DNA of 64,000 nucleotides from Paenibacillus tundrae. Its GTDB lineage: Bacteria > Bacillota > Bacilli > Paenibacillales > Paenibacillaceae. Both the position numbers and the translations under genes were made by a program. Below, in pieces: positions 35,885-44,328 of this stretch (positions are counted from its first letter, which is position 1; every line of letters starts with the position of its first letter). The notes under the pieces were generated by a model that saw only the letters and a program-made list of their open reading frames with translations, was not told the origin of the DNA and searched no databases. The stretch is from NCBI RefSeq assembly GCF_030812775.1, contig NZ_JAUSTI010000008.1:124001-188000 (forward strand), read 5' to 3'.

Positions 35885-38071
35885 ATGAGATCCATACAAG
35901 TATTTTTTCAAGATATAAAGTCATCCTTCAAGAAACCTAAAGTATTCATTCCAATCCTCGTGGTGTTGTTTATTCCGGTGCTGTACAGCGGCATGTTTCT
36001 CAACGCATTCTGGGATCCTTATGGCAAAATGAATGAGCTTCCTGTAGCTGTGGTTAATAACGACCAAGGTGCTACATTTAATGACCAAACCTTAGAAGTC
36101 GGCAATAATCTCGTCGATGAATTGAGAAAAAGTGATGATTTCCGCTGGGAGTTTGTAAGTCGTGAGCAAGCGGATCAAGGCATGAATGACAATGCGTACT
36201 ATATGACGATTGTGATTCCCGAGGACTTTTCCGCAAAAGCAACAACGCTAATGGATGATCACCCTACACCAGCAGAGCTTATATATGAGCCTAACGAAGG
36301 TTACAACTTCTTGGCAGGGCAGATTGGCGGTACCGCAGTCAAACAGATTAAGGCAAAGGTATCTGCGAAGGTCACTGAATCCTACACCGAAACACTGCTA
36401 GATCAAGTAGCAACGATATCTAGTGGTCTATCTGATGCGGGTGATGGTGCGAGCAAGCTAAATGAGGGCTCAGCGAAGCTGAATGATGGGGCTAGCAAAC
36501 TGAAACAAAACCTGTCCAAACTCGTGGACGGCACAGATCAACTCCAAGCTGGCGCAGCAACTCTGCAAGAGGGTACAGCTACACTCGCAGAAGGTATCGG
36601 CACACTTCATCAAGGTGCAAACTCTCTATCCAGTGGACTCTCCCAACTCGCCGCTGCTGGACAGAAGCTGGAGAACGGAGCCACACAAGCTCAAGCTGGA
36701 GGTCAGCAACTACAAGCAGGTATCCAATCTGCTTATGATGGTGCTTCTAAGCTGGAGGCTGGTCTCGCTGCATCCGAAGAAGGCAGTGCGAAGTTAACCG
36801 CAGGTATTCAGGCTTCTGTTGATGGCAGCAGCAAAGTAAGCGAAGGAGCCAAAGCTGTTGCACAAGGATTAGCTCAGTTAACAGCGGCAAGCCCAGAGCT
36901 CGCCAGCAATCCGGCCGTACAGCAATTGCTTGCTGCAAGTCAGGCGGTTGCTGCGGGTAGTGAACAATTAGTGCAAGGTGGACAACAATTGGTCACGGGT
37001 AGCCAGAACCTACAAGCAGCTCAACAGCAATTACATCAAGGCAGCACACAGCTTGTACAAGGTGAACAACAATTGCTTCAAGGTGCTTCCCAGCTCTCTG
37101 CTGGACAAGAGCAATTAGCTGGAGGCTTACAACAGTTCAATGCCAAATTATCTGAAGCCGCTGCGGGCGGAGCCAAACTTGCAGTAGGCGCAGATCAACT
37201 GAATACTGGTGCAGGCAAATTAGTGGCTGCTATGAATGAATTTTCAGGCGGCATGACTACAATCGCAGACGGCTCCAGACAGCTGGATGCAGGCGCAGCC
37301 CAGTTGCAGGATGGTACCACGAAGTTAACCGACGGATCAGGCGAACTTGCGAGCAAACTGCTTGATGCTGCGGAAGAAACATCCAGTGTGAAAAAGACGG
37401 ATGAACTGGTATCCATGTATGCTGAACCTGTTCAAGTCGAAGAGCAAAAGCATAACGAGGTACCTAACTATGGAACAGGGTTCTCTCCTTATTTCCTTTC
37501 CTTGGGTTTATTCGTCGGAGCTTTGATTGCAACATTAGTTGTACCTACGCGCAATAGCTCAGTCATAGATGCGAGTGGTTGGAATCGTTTTGTGAGTCGA
37601 ACCTTAGCTTTTACATTAATGAGTGCTATTCAATCTTTGCTCGCTTCGTGGCTCGTTCTGTCAGGACTGGGGCTAGAAGTGAAAAGCGTTCCACTGTTTC
37701 TCTTATTCAGCTTCGTCACCAGCCTCAGCTTCATGTACATTATCCAGGCTCTCGTGACATGGCTTGAGAATCCAGGACGCTTCCTGGCTATTCTCATGCT
37801 GATCTTCCAATTGACAACAAGTGCAGGTACGTTTCCACTGGAACTTATCCCGAACTGGCTAAGAGTATTCAACCCATGGTTGCCGATGACTTACAGTGTG
37901 ACTGGATATAAAGCAGTAATCTCAAGTGGCCAATTCGGTGTCGCATGGGATCAGATCTGGCTTTTGTTGATCTTTGCCTTTGTAGGATTGGCAGGTTCGT
38001 TCACCTACTTCATGGTGCATCGTGCTGAGAAAAGCGAAGTCGTTCAAGGTGAAGCAGCACTTCAGATGTAA
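35885..38071 (+). CDS. YhgE/Pip-family membrane protein
   Basis: This protein of about 728 residues has a first membrane helix near the start (PILVVLFIPVLYSGMF) and the family motif NAFWDPYGKMNELPVAVVNNDQGA. A long extracellular stalk contains roughly thirty imperfect 7-12-residue repeats of the A-x-x-L-x-x-G type (e.g. GASKLNEGSAKLNDGASKL). Five or six C-terminal helices follow from about residue 535, with the ABC-2-like region NPWLPMTYSVTGYKAVIS. The start at 35885 has GGGGAGAG 8 bases upstream; longer frames reach back into the TetR gene without a site. Related to phage-infection protein Pip and to ESX/type VII accessory proteins such as EsaA. The precise role is unknown; TetR control suggests export or envelope stress. 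Confidence 0.9.
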   Translation: MRSIQVFFQDIKSSFKKPKVFIPILVVLFIPVLYSGMFLNAFWDPYGKMNELPVAVVNNDQGATFNDQTLEVGNNLVDELRKSDDFRWEFVSREQADQGMNDNAYYMTIVIPEDFSAKATTLMDDHPTPAELIYEPNEGYNFLAGQIGGTAVKQIKAKVSAKVTESYTETLLDQVATISSGLSDAGDGASKLNEGSAKLNDGASKLKQNLSKLVDGTDQLQAGAATLQEGTATLAEGIGTLHQGANSLSSGLSQLAAAGQKLENGATQAQAGGQQLQAGIQSAYDGASKLEAGLAASEEGSAKLTAGIQASVDGSSKVSEGAKAVAQGLAQLTAASPELASNPAVQQLLAASQAVAAGSEQLVQGGQQLVTGSQNLQAAQQQLHQGSTQLVQGEQQLLQGASQLSAGQEQLAGGLQQFNAKLSEAAAGGAKLAVGADQLNTGAGKLVAAMNEFSGGMTTIADGSRQLDAGAAQLQDGTTKLTDGSGELASKLLDAAEETSSVKKTDELVSMYAEPVQVEEQKHNEVPNYGTGFSPYFLSLGLFVGALIATLVVPTRNSSVIDASGWNRFVSRTLAFTLMSAIQSLLASWLVLSGLGLEVKSVPLFLLFSFVTSLSFMYIIQALVTWLENPGRFLAILMLIFQLTTSAGTFPLELIPNWLRVFNPWLPMTYSVTGYKAVISSGQFGVAWDQIWLLLIFAFVGLAGSFTYFMVHRAEKSEVVQGEAALQM

Positions 38072-38077
38072 AAAAAT

Positions 38078-38159
38078 AGCAGGCAAGGCGGATATCATGG
38101 ATGCATTCACCTCAACTTATGAACGAAGGTGGTTGCGAGATATCTGTCTTGCTTTTTTT
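38078..38159 (+). terminator. Terminator-like hairpin after the YhgE/Pip gene
   Basis: AGCAGGCAAGGCGGATATC and GATATCTGTCTTGCT pair imperfectly around a long loop and are followed by seven T. It begins right after the stop codon. Confidence 0.6.
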
Positions 38160-38234
38160 ATTGGGACGATTCGATGTTGATCATGCGCTATGTATCTTCT
38201 TTATTTTTTACGGCTACCACAATGGATAATTAAA

Positions 38235-38271
38235 AGACGATCCTCAGGTAACTACACCTTACGGATCGTCT
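38235..38271 (-). terminator. Terminator of the DUF4190-type gene
   Basis: AGACGATCC and GGATCGTCT form a 9-bp perfect stem, and TTTTAA follows on the minus strand. It lies about 70 bases beyond the stop at 38344. Confidence 0.8.
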
Positions 38272-38343
38272 AATGATTAACCCTATAAAATCACACTACA
38301 TGCTCCGCCTTCAGGTGGTATGTACGTAGCCTGAAATATCTGC

Positions 38344-38742
38344 TTAGAACAGATACGTGAGTGAATACGTAGATGAGTACGCATCCCCATAGAGGACGAC
38401 TGCTACGATAATAAACAAAATGATCAGTGCATAAATCAGTGTGCCTACAATTCCACAAACCAGGCCAGCAATCGCTAACCCTTTTCCCTGTTCCATGCGA
38501 ACCTTGATTTCTTTAAGCGAGAGTGCTGCAAAAATAATAGCTACGATTCCGATGATAAATCCGATATATGGAAGCATAATCGACAAAATCCCCAACACAA
38601 GTGCTGCAATTGATTTGCCGTTGGTTTTCGGTGCCATATATGGTGGATAAGGCGGAAATGGTGGTAGTGGATCATTATAGTTCGGGTGTTGATTCTGATT
38701 CTGATTATAATTCTGATCCACATTATTCTGACGGTAATCCAA
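38344..38742 (-). CDS. Small membrane protein, DUF4190 family
   Basis: This 132-residue protein has an Asn/Gln/Tyr-rich then Pro-rich N-terminus (NQNQHPNYNDPLPPFPPYPP). The typical DUF4190 core follows: NGKSIAALVLGILSIMLPYIGFIIGIVAIIF, a short loop (SLKEIKVRMEQGKGLA) and a second helix pair IAGLVCGIVGTLIYALIILF. Such proteins are widespread in Bacillota and of unknown function. It is monocistronic. Confidence 0.85.
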   Translation of the reverse strand: MDYRQNNVDQNYNQNQNQHPNYNDPLPPFPPYPPYMAPKTNGKSIAALVLGILSIMLPYIGFIIGIVAIIFAALSLKEIKVRMEQGKGLAIAGLVCGIVGTLIYALIILFIIVAVVLYGDAYSSTYSLTYLF

Positions 38743-39020
38743 GGTAAATCCTCCCTATTCATGAAGTATTATCATTATACTTGATTATGCAACAAACCAA
38801 TATATGTATTTATATAATAAAATTAATATCTCCGAATGTATTTCCTCTTATCTAAGGTTTGCACATTTTATAATTCTTCTTTAAATTCCAACTACTGTTT
38901 TTTCTTCGTTTATATCGGTCTACCTCGCAGTTAAATGAAGTAACAGACTACAAATACATCTAAAGCCCTCAATAAATAGTAAAAATATGTTATTCTAACT
39001 TAAGGAATGGGAGGTATAAT

Positions 39021-39572
39021 ATGTACAAAATTGCTCTTATATTGATATCCATAATTGGTTTGATGGTGGGATGTACCCCATCTGAAGCACCTGTCGATAC
39101 GTTGCAGCAGGCGGAGCAGAACCAGGATCAAGCACAAACGATCAAGGAACTTGAAGAGGAAAACCAACAACTTCAGGAACAGATCAATCAACTTCAGGTA
39201 GATGTAAATAGTGAGGAGATTAGAAATAATCTGAGAGAAACATTGAATATGACGTTTAAGCTAATTGCTGCCATGGAGTCAGGGGATACTGCATACATGA
39301 AGTCCATTTCCTCACCAAATGTGGAGATGTCTCAGGATAACAAGCAATTCATCATTACAAAGGAAGATCAATCCTATGAGGTCAACTTCATTACCGGATT
39401 ATCGTGGGATGAGTTCGAATTCAGAGGTTACGATCAGACGGATCCAGATCATTTTATGCTCTTCATAGCCCATTACAATTATACAGAAGGTTCTGAAGGA
39501 CATACCGCGTACGAGTTCTCTTTTGTTCGTTCGTCTGAAGGAGAATGGCTGTTTGATGGGTATATTTCTTAA
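39021..39572 (+). CDS. Small lipoprotein with coiled coil
   Basis: This 183-residue protein has a lipobox (IIGLMVGC), then a Gln/Glu-rich coiled coil (about residues 35-70: TIKELEEENQQLQEQINQL). A C-terminal domain of about 105 residues (NLRETLNMTFKLIAAMESGDTAYMKS, FSFVRSSEGEWLFDGYIS) resembles an NTF2-like or DUF4878-type fold. GGGAGG lies 6 bases before the ATG. It is monocistronic and the substrate or partner is unknown. Confidence 0.75.
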   Translation: MYKIALILISIIGLMVGCTPSEAPVDTLQQAEQNQDQAQTIKELEEENQQLQEQINQLQVDVNSEEIRNNLRETLNMTFKLIAAMESGDTAYMKSISSPNVEMSQDNKQFIITKEDQSYEVNFITGLSWDEFEFRGYDQTDPDHFMLFIAHYNYTEGSEGHTAYEFSFVRSSEGEWLFDGYIS

Positions 39573-39588
39573 GCGAAAAAATAGAAAG

Positions 39589-39627
39589 GCCTCTGATTAA
39601 CCACATAGGGTGAAGAGGCTTTTTTTC
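39589..39627 (+). terminator. Terminator of the coiled-coil lipoprotein gene
   Basis: GCCTCT and AGAGGC are followed by seven T. It lies about 15 bases after the stop. Confidence 0.8.
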
Positions 39628-39648
39628 ATATGTCTCGGTGCCTGATAA

Positions 39649-39694
39649 CAAAAAAACACGTAACGACAGTATCTTGAAATACCTCATTACGTGT
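39649..39694 (-). terminator. Terminator of the amino-acid ABC operon
   Basis: On the minus strand, ACACGTAA and TTACGTGT enclose a smaller stem (GGTAT/ATACT-like) and are followed by seven T. It lies 15 bases past the ATPase stop. Confidence 0.85.
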
Positions 39695-39708
39695 TTATAT
39701 TTTTAAAA

Positions 39709-40464
39709 TTATCCTTCCACCTCTACCCGTTGTAAAAACGTGCGTGTGCGCTCCAATATCGGCGTGCCAAAGATCTGTTCTGGTGGGCCGGCCTCGGCAA
39801 TTTCTCCGTTGTCCATGAAGAACACGCGATCCGCTACCTCACGGGCGAAGCTCATCTCATGGGTTACGATCATCATGGTCATGTTCTCCTGTGCTAACTG
39901 TTTAATTACACGGAGCACCTCACCTGTTAACTCTGGGTCAAGTGCGGATGTCGGCTCATCGAAGAGCAGAATATCCGGCTGCATCATTAAGGCACGGGCA
40001 ATCGCCACCCGCTGCTTCTGTCCACCAGACAGGTTCGCTGGATAAGCATCAGCCTTGTCTGATAGCCCTACTTTGCCGAGCAGTTCTTGGCTACGATGCC
40101 TGATCACTGCCGCGCTTTCTTTTTTCAACGTCTTCGGAGCCAGCTCCAGGTTCGCTTGCACAGTCAGATGGGGGAACAGGTTAAAATGCTGGAATACCAT
40201 ACCCATCCGGTCAGTGATCTTCCGAATCTCCGCAGCATTTGCATAACTTCCGTTATCCGCCATCTTCTGTCCTTGAATGCGAACCGTGCCTCCTGTGATC
40301 TCTTCGAGATGAATGAGGCTACGTAGCATCGTACTTTTACCCGAACCAGACGGACCGATGACAGCAATGACTTCGCCGGGTGCAACGTTAAACGACACCT
40401 GTTTGAGCACATCCAGTGCACCAAATGATTTTTTTAACTGAGTTACTTCTATTATATGTGTCAT
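39709..40464 (-). CDS. Polar amino-acid ABC transporter ATP-binding protein
   Basis: This 251-residue GlnQ/HisP-type ATPase has Walker [10 protein letters not shown] near residue 38, Q-loop [14 protein letters not shown], signature [15 protein letters not shown], Walker [15 protein letters not shown] and switch [15 protein letters not shown]. It should drive uptake of a polar amino acid (cystine, glutamine or arginine class) with the permease and binding protein encoded upstream on the same strand. The gap to the permease is about 108 bases. Complete and typical. Confidence 0.95.
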   Translation of the reverse strand: MTHIIEVTQLKKSFGALDVLKQVSFNVAPGEVIAVIGPSGSGKSTMLRSLIHLEEITGGTVRIQGQKMADNGSYANAAEIRKITDRMGMVFQHFNLFPHLTVQANLELAPKTLKKESAAVIRHRSQELLGKVGLSDKADAYPANLSGGQKQRVAIARALMMQPDILLFDEPTSALDPELTGEVLRVIKQLAQENMTMMIVTHEMSFAREVADRVFFMDNGEIAEAGPPEQIFGTPILERTRTFLQRVEVEG

Positions 40465-40572
40465 CCATACACAGTCCTTTGATTAAATAATTTGAAAATT
40501 CATTCCAACACCACGCCGGAAAATTGATCTGTTATCGAAGTAATAGGTGTAAATATCCTTATCGTCCAGCTA

Positions 40573-41232
40573 TTACTCAAACGAGAAACGCTTCTCCAAT
40601 GCCTTAAACAGCAAGGTAAGCACAAGCGTCATCAATAAATACATAACTGCAGCAATAAAAAATGGAATCAACTGAATATCTCTGTTCACCGCAGCTTGAG
40701 CATAATACAGCAATTCAGGCACAGCGACAGCATATAACAGTGCCGTATCCTTGATCAACGTAATTGACTCGTTCGCCGTTGCGGGCAACACCACACGGAT
40801 CATCTGGGGAATAATAACTTTTACCATCGTCTGGGTCTTAGACAATCCAAGTACCTTCGCTGCCTCATGTTGCCCCTTGTCAATGGAGAGTAAGCCCCCT
40901 CGGAAGATCTCCGCAAAGTATGCCGCATAATTGAGCACAAATGCCATCGCCGCTGCAACGATACGCTCAAACACTAGATATTCGCCGATTACTGGCAAGA
41001 GCGGAAGACCGAAGCAGAAGAACAAAATTTGCAGTAATAGTGGTGTTCCACGCATCACATAGACGTAAGTGTGTGCAATCCAAGCAAATGGTTTAAACCG
41101 GCTACGCATCATTAACGTAATACCAAAACCAAGCGGTATAGATAGAACAATTGCCAATAAAAACATCAAAATCGTCGTCTGAGCCCCTTCAAGCATAGGC
41201 TTCATCACCGTTAATATATAATCCCAACTCAT
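40573..41232 (-). CDS. Polar amino-acid ABC transporter permease
   Basis: This 219-residue HisM/GlnP-type permease has about five membrane helices (LEGAQTTILMFLLAIVLSIPLGFG opens it). The RGTPLLLQ motif lies near residue 60, and the coupling EAA loop EAAKVLGLSKTQTMVKVIIPQM lies near 123-145. A single permease gene implies a homodimeric channel. It lies between the binding-protein and ATPase genes; a structured spacer precedes it. Confidence 0.94.
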   Translation of the reverse strand: MSWDYILTVMKPMLEGAQTTILMFLLAIVLSIPLGFGITLMMRSRFKPFAWIAHTYVYVMRGTPLLLQILFFCFGLPLLPVIGEYLVFERIVAAAMAFVLNYAAYFAEIFRGGLLSIDKGQHEAAKVLGLSKTQTMVKVIIPQMIRVVLPATANESITLIKDTALLYAVAVPELLYYAQAAVNRDIQLIPFFIAAVMYLLMTLVLTLLFKALEKRFSFE

Positions 41233-41257
41233 GAATATGTCTCCTCTAATCTGTTAA

Positions 41258-41306
41258 CCCCGCACTCCTCGCGGAAGCATCACATGCTCCATTGCGGAAT
41301 ACGGGG
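41258..41306 (-). other. Intercistronic hairpin between binding-protein and permease genes
   Basis: On the minus strand, CCCCG...CGGGG closes an inner stem GGAGCAT / ATGCTTCC around GTG. No T-run follows, so it looks like a 3'-end stabiliser that raises binding-protein mRNA over permease mRNA. Confidence 0.6.
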
Positions 41307-41374
41307 TCATTATGGTAGTGAACATCCTGGACAAGCCAGCTCCATTCACATCAGTATGTCAGGCAATCGCCTGT

Positions 41375-42145
41375 CTATTTCAAAACCTTATCTTCACCGA
41401 GCCATTTGGTTGAGATTTCAGCTGCTGTGCCATCCGCATTCAGCTCATCAAGCGCTTTTTGCAAATCGTTCAGCAAGGCCTCATTTCCCTTTTTGATACC
41501 AATACCATATTGCTCTGGGGCAAGGGATTCATCCAACAATTTGTAGGTTCCCTCTTCCTTCCCCATGTAGTATCTAGCAACGACCTCATCGATAATCACT
41601 GCATCCAAACGTGTCGTTTTCAAATCTGTCAGAGCCAGTACGTTATCTTTGAACTCGGAAGCTTTTACTTTGTCCTTCAGTGGACTTGCCGCCAGTGCAT
41701 CTGCCGCAGAAGACAGTGCTTGCAAGCCTACGTTTTTGCCGTCCAGTTCATCTAGCTTGGTAATAGGTGAATTCGCAAGCGCAATGACAACCTGACTATT
41801 TTCCAGATACGGCTTCGTGAATAACACTTTCTCTTTGCGTTCATCCGTAATCGTGTATCCGTTCCAGATCATATCGATCCGACCACTGTTTAGCTCAGAC
41901 TCTTTGGAAGACCAGTCAATCGGCTGGAAAGTAACCTCTTTACCCATTTTCTCCGCTGCTGCCCGCGCATAATCAATATCGAAGCCAACAATTTCATTCT
42001 GTTCATCCCGGAACCCCATCGGTGCAAACTTATCATCAATTCCCACAATAATGGTGTCATCGTCCTTGCTTCCGGAACTGGAGCATCCAGCCACAACAAT
42101 CATACATATACTGATGAATAATAGTAAAATCGCTTTTTTTCTCAT
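41375..42145 (-). CDS. Polar amino-acid-binding lipoprotein
   Basis: This 256-residue SBP-bac-3 protein has a lipoprotein signal (AILLLFISICMIVVAGCSS). Family landmarks are IIVGIDDKFAPMGFRDEQNEIVGFDIDYARAAAE, DMIWNGYTITDERKEKVLFTKPYLENSQVV and LDELDGKNVGLQALSSA. The cystine/glutamine group (FliY/TcyA-like) fits best. The start at 42145 was taken because GGAGGGG lies upstream and the lipoprotein signal begins there; a longer frame exists without benefit. It is first in the binding-protein, permease, ATPase operon. Confidence 0.93.
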   Translation of the reverse strand: MRKKAILLLFISICMIVVAGCSSSGSKDDDTIIVGIDDKFAPMGFRDEQNEIVGFDIDYARAAAEKMGKEVTFQPIDWSSKESELNSGRIDMIWNGYTITDERKEKVLFTKPYLENSQVVIALANSPITKLDELDGKNVGLQALSSAADALAASPLKDKVKASEFKDNVLALTDLKTTRLDAVIIDEVVARYYMGKEEGTYKLLDESLAPEQYGIGIKKGNEALLNDLQKALDELNADGTAAEISTKWLGEDKVLK

Positions 42146-42277
42146 CTCTCTTACCCCTCCATGTCTATAAGCCAAACCAAAACGCTTTAGTTCGTTACCA
42201 CGTTATCAGAGATTTATAATAACATAGCATGGGAGAAGAGTCGAGCCTGTTGTCCAATTCCGTTCATTTCATACCAC

Positions 42278-42832
42278 TTAATTGTCAATAATTTGTGAAA
42301 AAGCGATCTCCACTTGCTCTGGTGACACGAGCTGCTCACGTACATAGGAATCCCATTTATTTGGCGCCTGAAGCGCCTCTAGTTTAAGTCCAGCCCATTG
42401 TTTAGTAGCCTCTCGATCCAAAGAATAACGCGTATCCTCCAACTGGTACACGATGTGTTCCAGATTATCAATCAGTACAAAATTGGCAGTTGCATTATAA
42501 ACAAGCATCCGCTTCAGTTCTTCCTCCTGCAACTCATCCGAACGTAAACTGTAATTCACTTCCGCCGTAAATGTATCGGGATATAGCTGATAACCATTCA
42601 AATATTCAGCCAAAGGTAACCCCTGATTCAGATGGCTCAGATTAGAGAAGTCGCCCATATATGGACTCCGATATTTCTGTAAGGCAGTAAAATCGTGGGT
42701 TAAAGGATTCTGCTGCTCGGCGGTATAAGCCTGCTGCTTCGCTTCAATTCTAGGATTAATGATCCCTTCAACCACAGTAAGAGCTACGAGTCCGACGAGC
42801 ACTAACACGATGATCCAACGATTCTTCCTCAT
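42278..42832 (-). CDS. Membrane-anchored hypothetical protein
   Basis: This 184-residue protein has one N-terminal membrane segment (WIIVLVLVGLVALTVVEG) and an extracytoplasmic domain (SPYMGDFSNLSHLNQGLPLAEYLNGYQLYPDTFTAEV order of motifs). This resembles DUF4825-type proteins that often follow PadR/permease-prefix genes, but the family name is uncertain. Its start overlaps the upstream gene by 4 bases, so it is translationally coupled in a three-gene PadR operon. Confidence 0.7.
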   Translation of the reverse strand: MRKNRWIIVLVLVGLVALTVVEGIINPRIEAKQQAYTAEQQNPLTHDFTALQKYRSPYMGDFSNLSHLNQGLPLAEYLNGYQLYPDTFTAEVNYSLRSDELQEEELKRMLVYNATANFVLIDNLEHIVYQLEDTRYSLDREATKQWAGLKLEALQAPNKWDSYVREQLVSPEQVEIAFSQIIDN

Positions 42833-43524
42833 CCTCTGATCTCACCTACCTCAAATTCCTTTACTAAACGTCCTGCCTTCTGCACAATCAACGGCACGAT
42901 AATGGTCAGCAAAGGGATCACAAAAGCAATAACTAGTACAGCAAATTGATACGGCCCCTCCACCTGAACAGGGCGACTATACCAGATGTTACTTCCGAAT
43001 CTTAATGCAGCCTGCGTGCCCCACAAAACTAGGATTAATACAGCCCACATCCACCAGGCGATGCGCGTGCACTTCCTTAATGTGGTTGATCGTATAACAG
43101 TCATCGCTTCTGCATTCCGTTGACGTTCTCGATTGCTTAACATATATAACAGGTATGCCCCGCCCACAAGTGCACTTGCAATCGTAAGCCAAAAATTAAC
43201 GATCTTACCCTCCATCAGAACCCGCATCGGAATCGTAATGATCCAAGCGATCAAACAGTAGATCAATGCAGACTGCAACACCGCAGTCCAATAAGGGAAT
43301 CGTTGTACCTGATGTTGGTCACTCATAATCTGATCCAGACCGGCAATATGCTGAATAGCCTTCTCAAAAGCTTGTTCCTCACTCATTCCCTGATCGATAT
43401 AATCCTCCATGCGAGCTGTAAGGTTGCTATGTATCTCCTCTTTCAATTCTCTGTTCGCTGTTGTATCCTGCGCATGTTCAAACAGTCGTTCCATATGCCT
43501 TGAAATACGTTCTTCTAGATTCAT
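42829..43524 (-). CDS. Membrane protein with permease-prefix/DUF1700-like N-terminus
   Basis: This 231-residue protein has a helical N-terminal domain (residues 1-70: NLEERISRHMERLFEHAQDT, EEQAFEKAIQHIAGLDQI), typical of small membrane proteins paired with PadR regulators. About four to five membrane helices follow (e.g. ALIYCLIAWIITIPMRVLM, FWLTIASALVGGAYLLYML). It starts 3 bases after the PadR stop. Probably a PadR-controlled envelope protein; function unknown. Confidence 0.75.
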   Translation of the reverse strand: MNLEERISRHMERLFEHAQDTTANRELKEEIHSNLTARMEDYIDQGMSEEQAFEKAIQHIAGLDQIMSDQHQVQRFPYWTAVLQSALIYCLIAWIITIPMRVLMEGKIVNFWLTIASALVGGAYLLYMLSNRERQRNAEAMTVIRSTTLRKCTRIAWWMWAVLILVLWGTQAALRFGSNIWYSRPVQVEGPYQFAVLVIAFVIPLLTIIVPLIVQKAGRLVKEFEVGEIRG

Positions 43525-43526
43525 AT

Positions 43527-43886
43527 CTACCCTTCATCTCCCTCTGCTCTAGATATAATGATCATGCTGTCAATCAATGTCTTGGCTGCTTGCCAGTCCT
43601 GAAGCTGTCTATCGTAGGCGATCCGACCCTCTGAAGTGATTCGGTAATATTTGCGTCTCCCGCCCTGCGTCTGTTCTCCCCAGTACGATTCTACATATCC
43701 ATTCGACTCCAACCGCTTCAAGCTAGAATAGAGCGAGGGTTCTTTCAATTCGAACTGTTCTCCACTCTTACGATAGATTTCCTTAATAATGCCGTACCCA
43801 TAATGATCTGTCGCCAGAAGCACACTCAGAATCATGGGATCAATATTTCCTCGAATCAAATCACTATTAATGGTTTGCTCTTGCAT
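43527..43886 (-). CDS. PadR family transcriptional regulator
   Basis: This 119-residue winged-helix repressor shows the PadR pattern: ILSVLLATDHYGYGIIKEIYRKSG, LKEPSLYSSLKRLESNGYVESYW, GRRKYYRITSEGR, then a C-terminal dimerisation helix. It is first in the three-gene operon. PadR proteins of this size usually repress their own operon. The inducer is unknown. Confidence 0.93.
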   Translation of the reverse strand: MQEQTINSDLIRGNIDPMILSVLLATDHYGYGIIKEIYRKSGEQFELKEPSLYSSLKRLESNGYVESYWGEQTQGGRRKYYRITSEGRIAYDRQLQDWQAAKTLIDSMIIISRAEGDEG

Positions 43887-43981
43887 CTGACCGACTCACC
43901 GACTTTCCTTAACCTGGGTATACTATAAGACATATTACTATGTCTGTAAAGGTAATATGCTTATCATAATAAAATTAAAAC

Positions 43982-44030
43982 AAAAAAATAGTGATACACA
44001 CCAGTACGAGGACTGAGCACATCACTATTT
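43982..44030 (-). terminator. Terminator-like hairpin beyond repeat copy A
   Basis: AAATAGTGAT and ATCACTATTT form a 10-bp perfect stem followed on the minus strand by further T. It probably belonged to the GH4 gene (stop at 44329), with repeat copy A now lying between gene and terminator. The rest of the 43887-44328 gap is repeat copy A. Confidence 0.65.
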
Positions 44031-44034
44031 AAAC

Positions 44035-44303
44035 TAGAGGTTCTTATTCGATAAGGGCTGTTTTCAGTACCGAGAAGATGGGATGACGCCTCTAGAAATG
44101 GAGAATGTAGCGTAGGCAAACCTACGTGAGCAACTACATTGTTTCCGAAGGAAACAAACTTTGTAAGCCTCCACTTATTTCGGCTGAATCCCATATTCGA
44201 CGTTGAGATGCCGTCAGGCATCCTTCGTAATCAAAAGCGGACTTTTGGGGGACATCCCTAGAAGGGGCTTACCGTGACCGTCAGCCTGCCGAATCAGCCT
44301 CTA
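44035..44303. repeat. Dispersed repeat family 1, copy A (about 269 bp)
   Basis: It shares a core of about 150 bp with copy B (47442-47611) in opposite orientation. Common blocks include TTTTCAGTACCGAGAAGATG, AGAAATGGAG, GCGTAGGCAAA, CTACGTGAGCAAC, ATTTCGGCTGAAT, TTCGACGTTGAGATGCC and GCATCCTTCGTAATCAAAAG. Copy A has about 40 extra internal bases. Imperfect inverted ends (TAGAGG...ATTCG...GGCTG) lie at 44035 and 44303. It has no coding capacity, so it is MITE-like or an extragenic palindrome. Confidence 0.8.
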
Positions 44304-44328
44304 TTTATACAGTCATAATAATACTAAA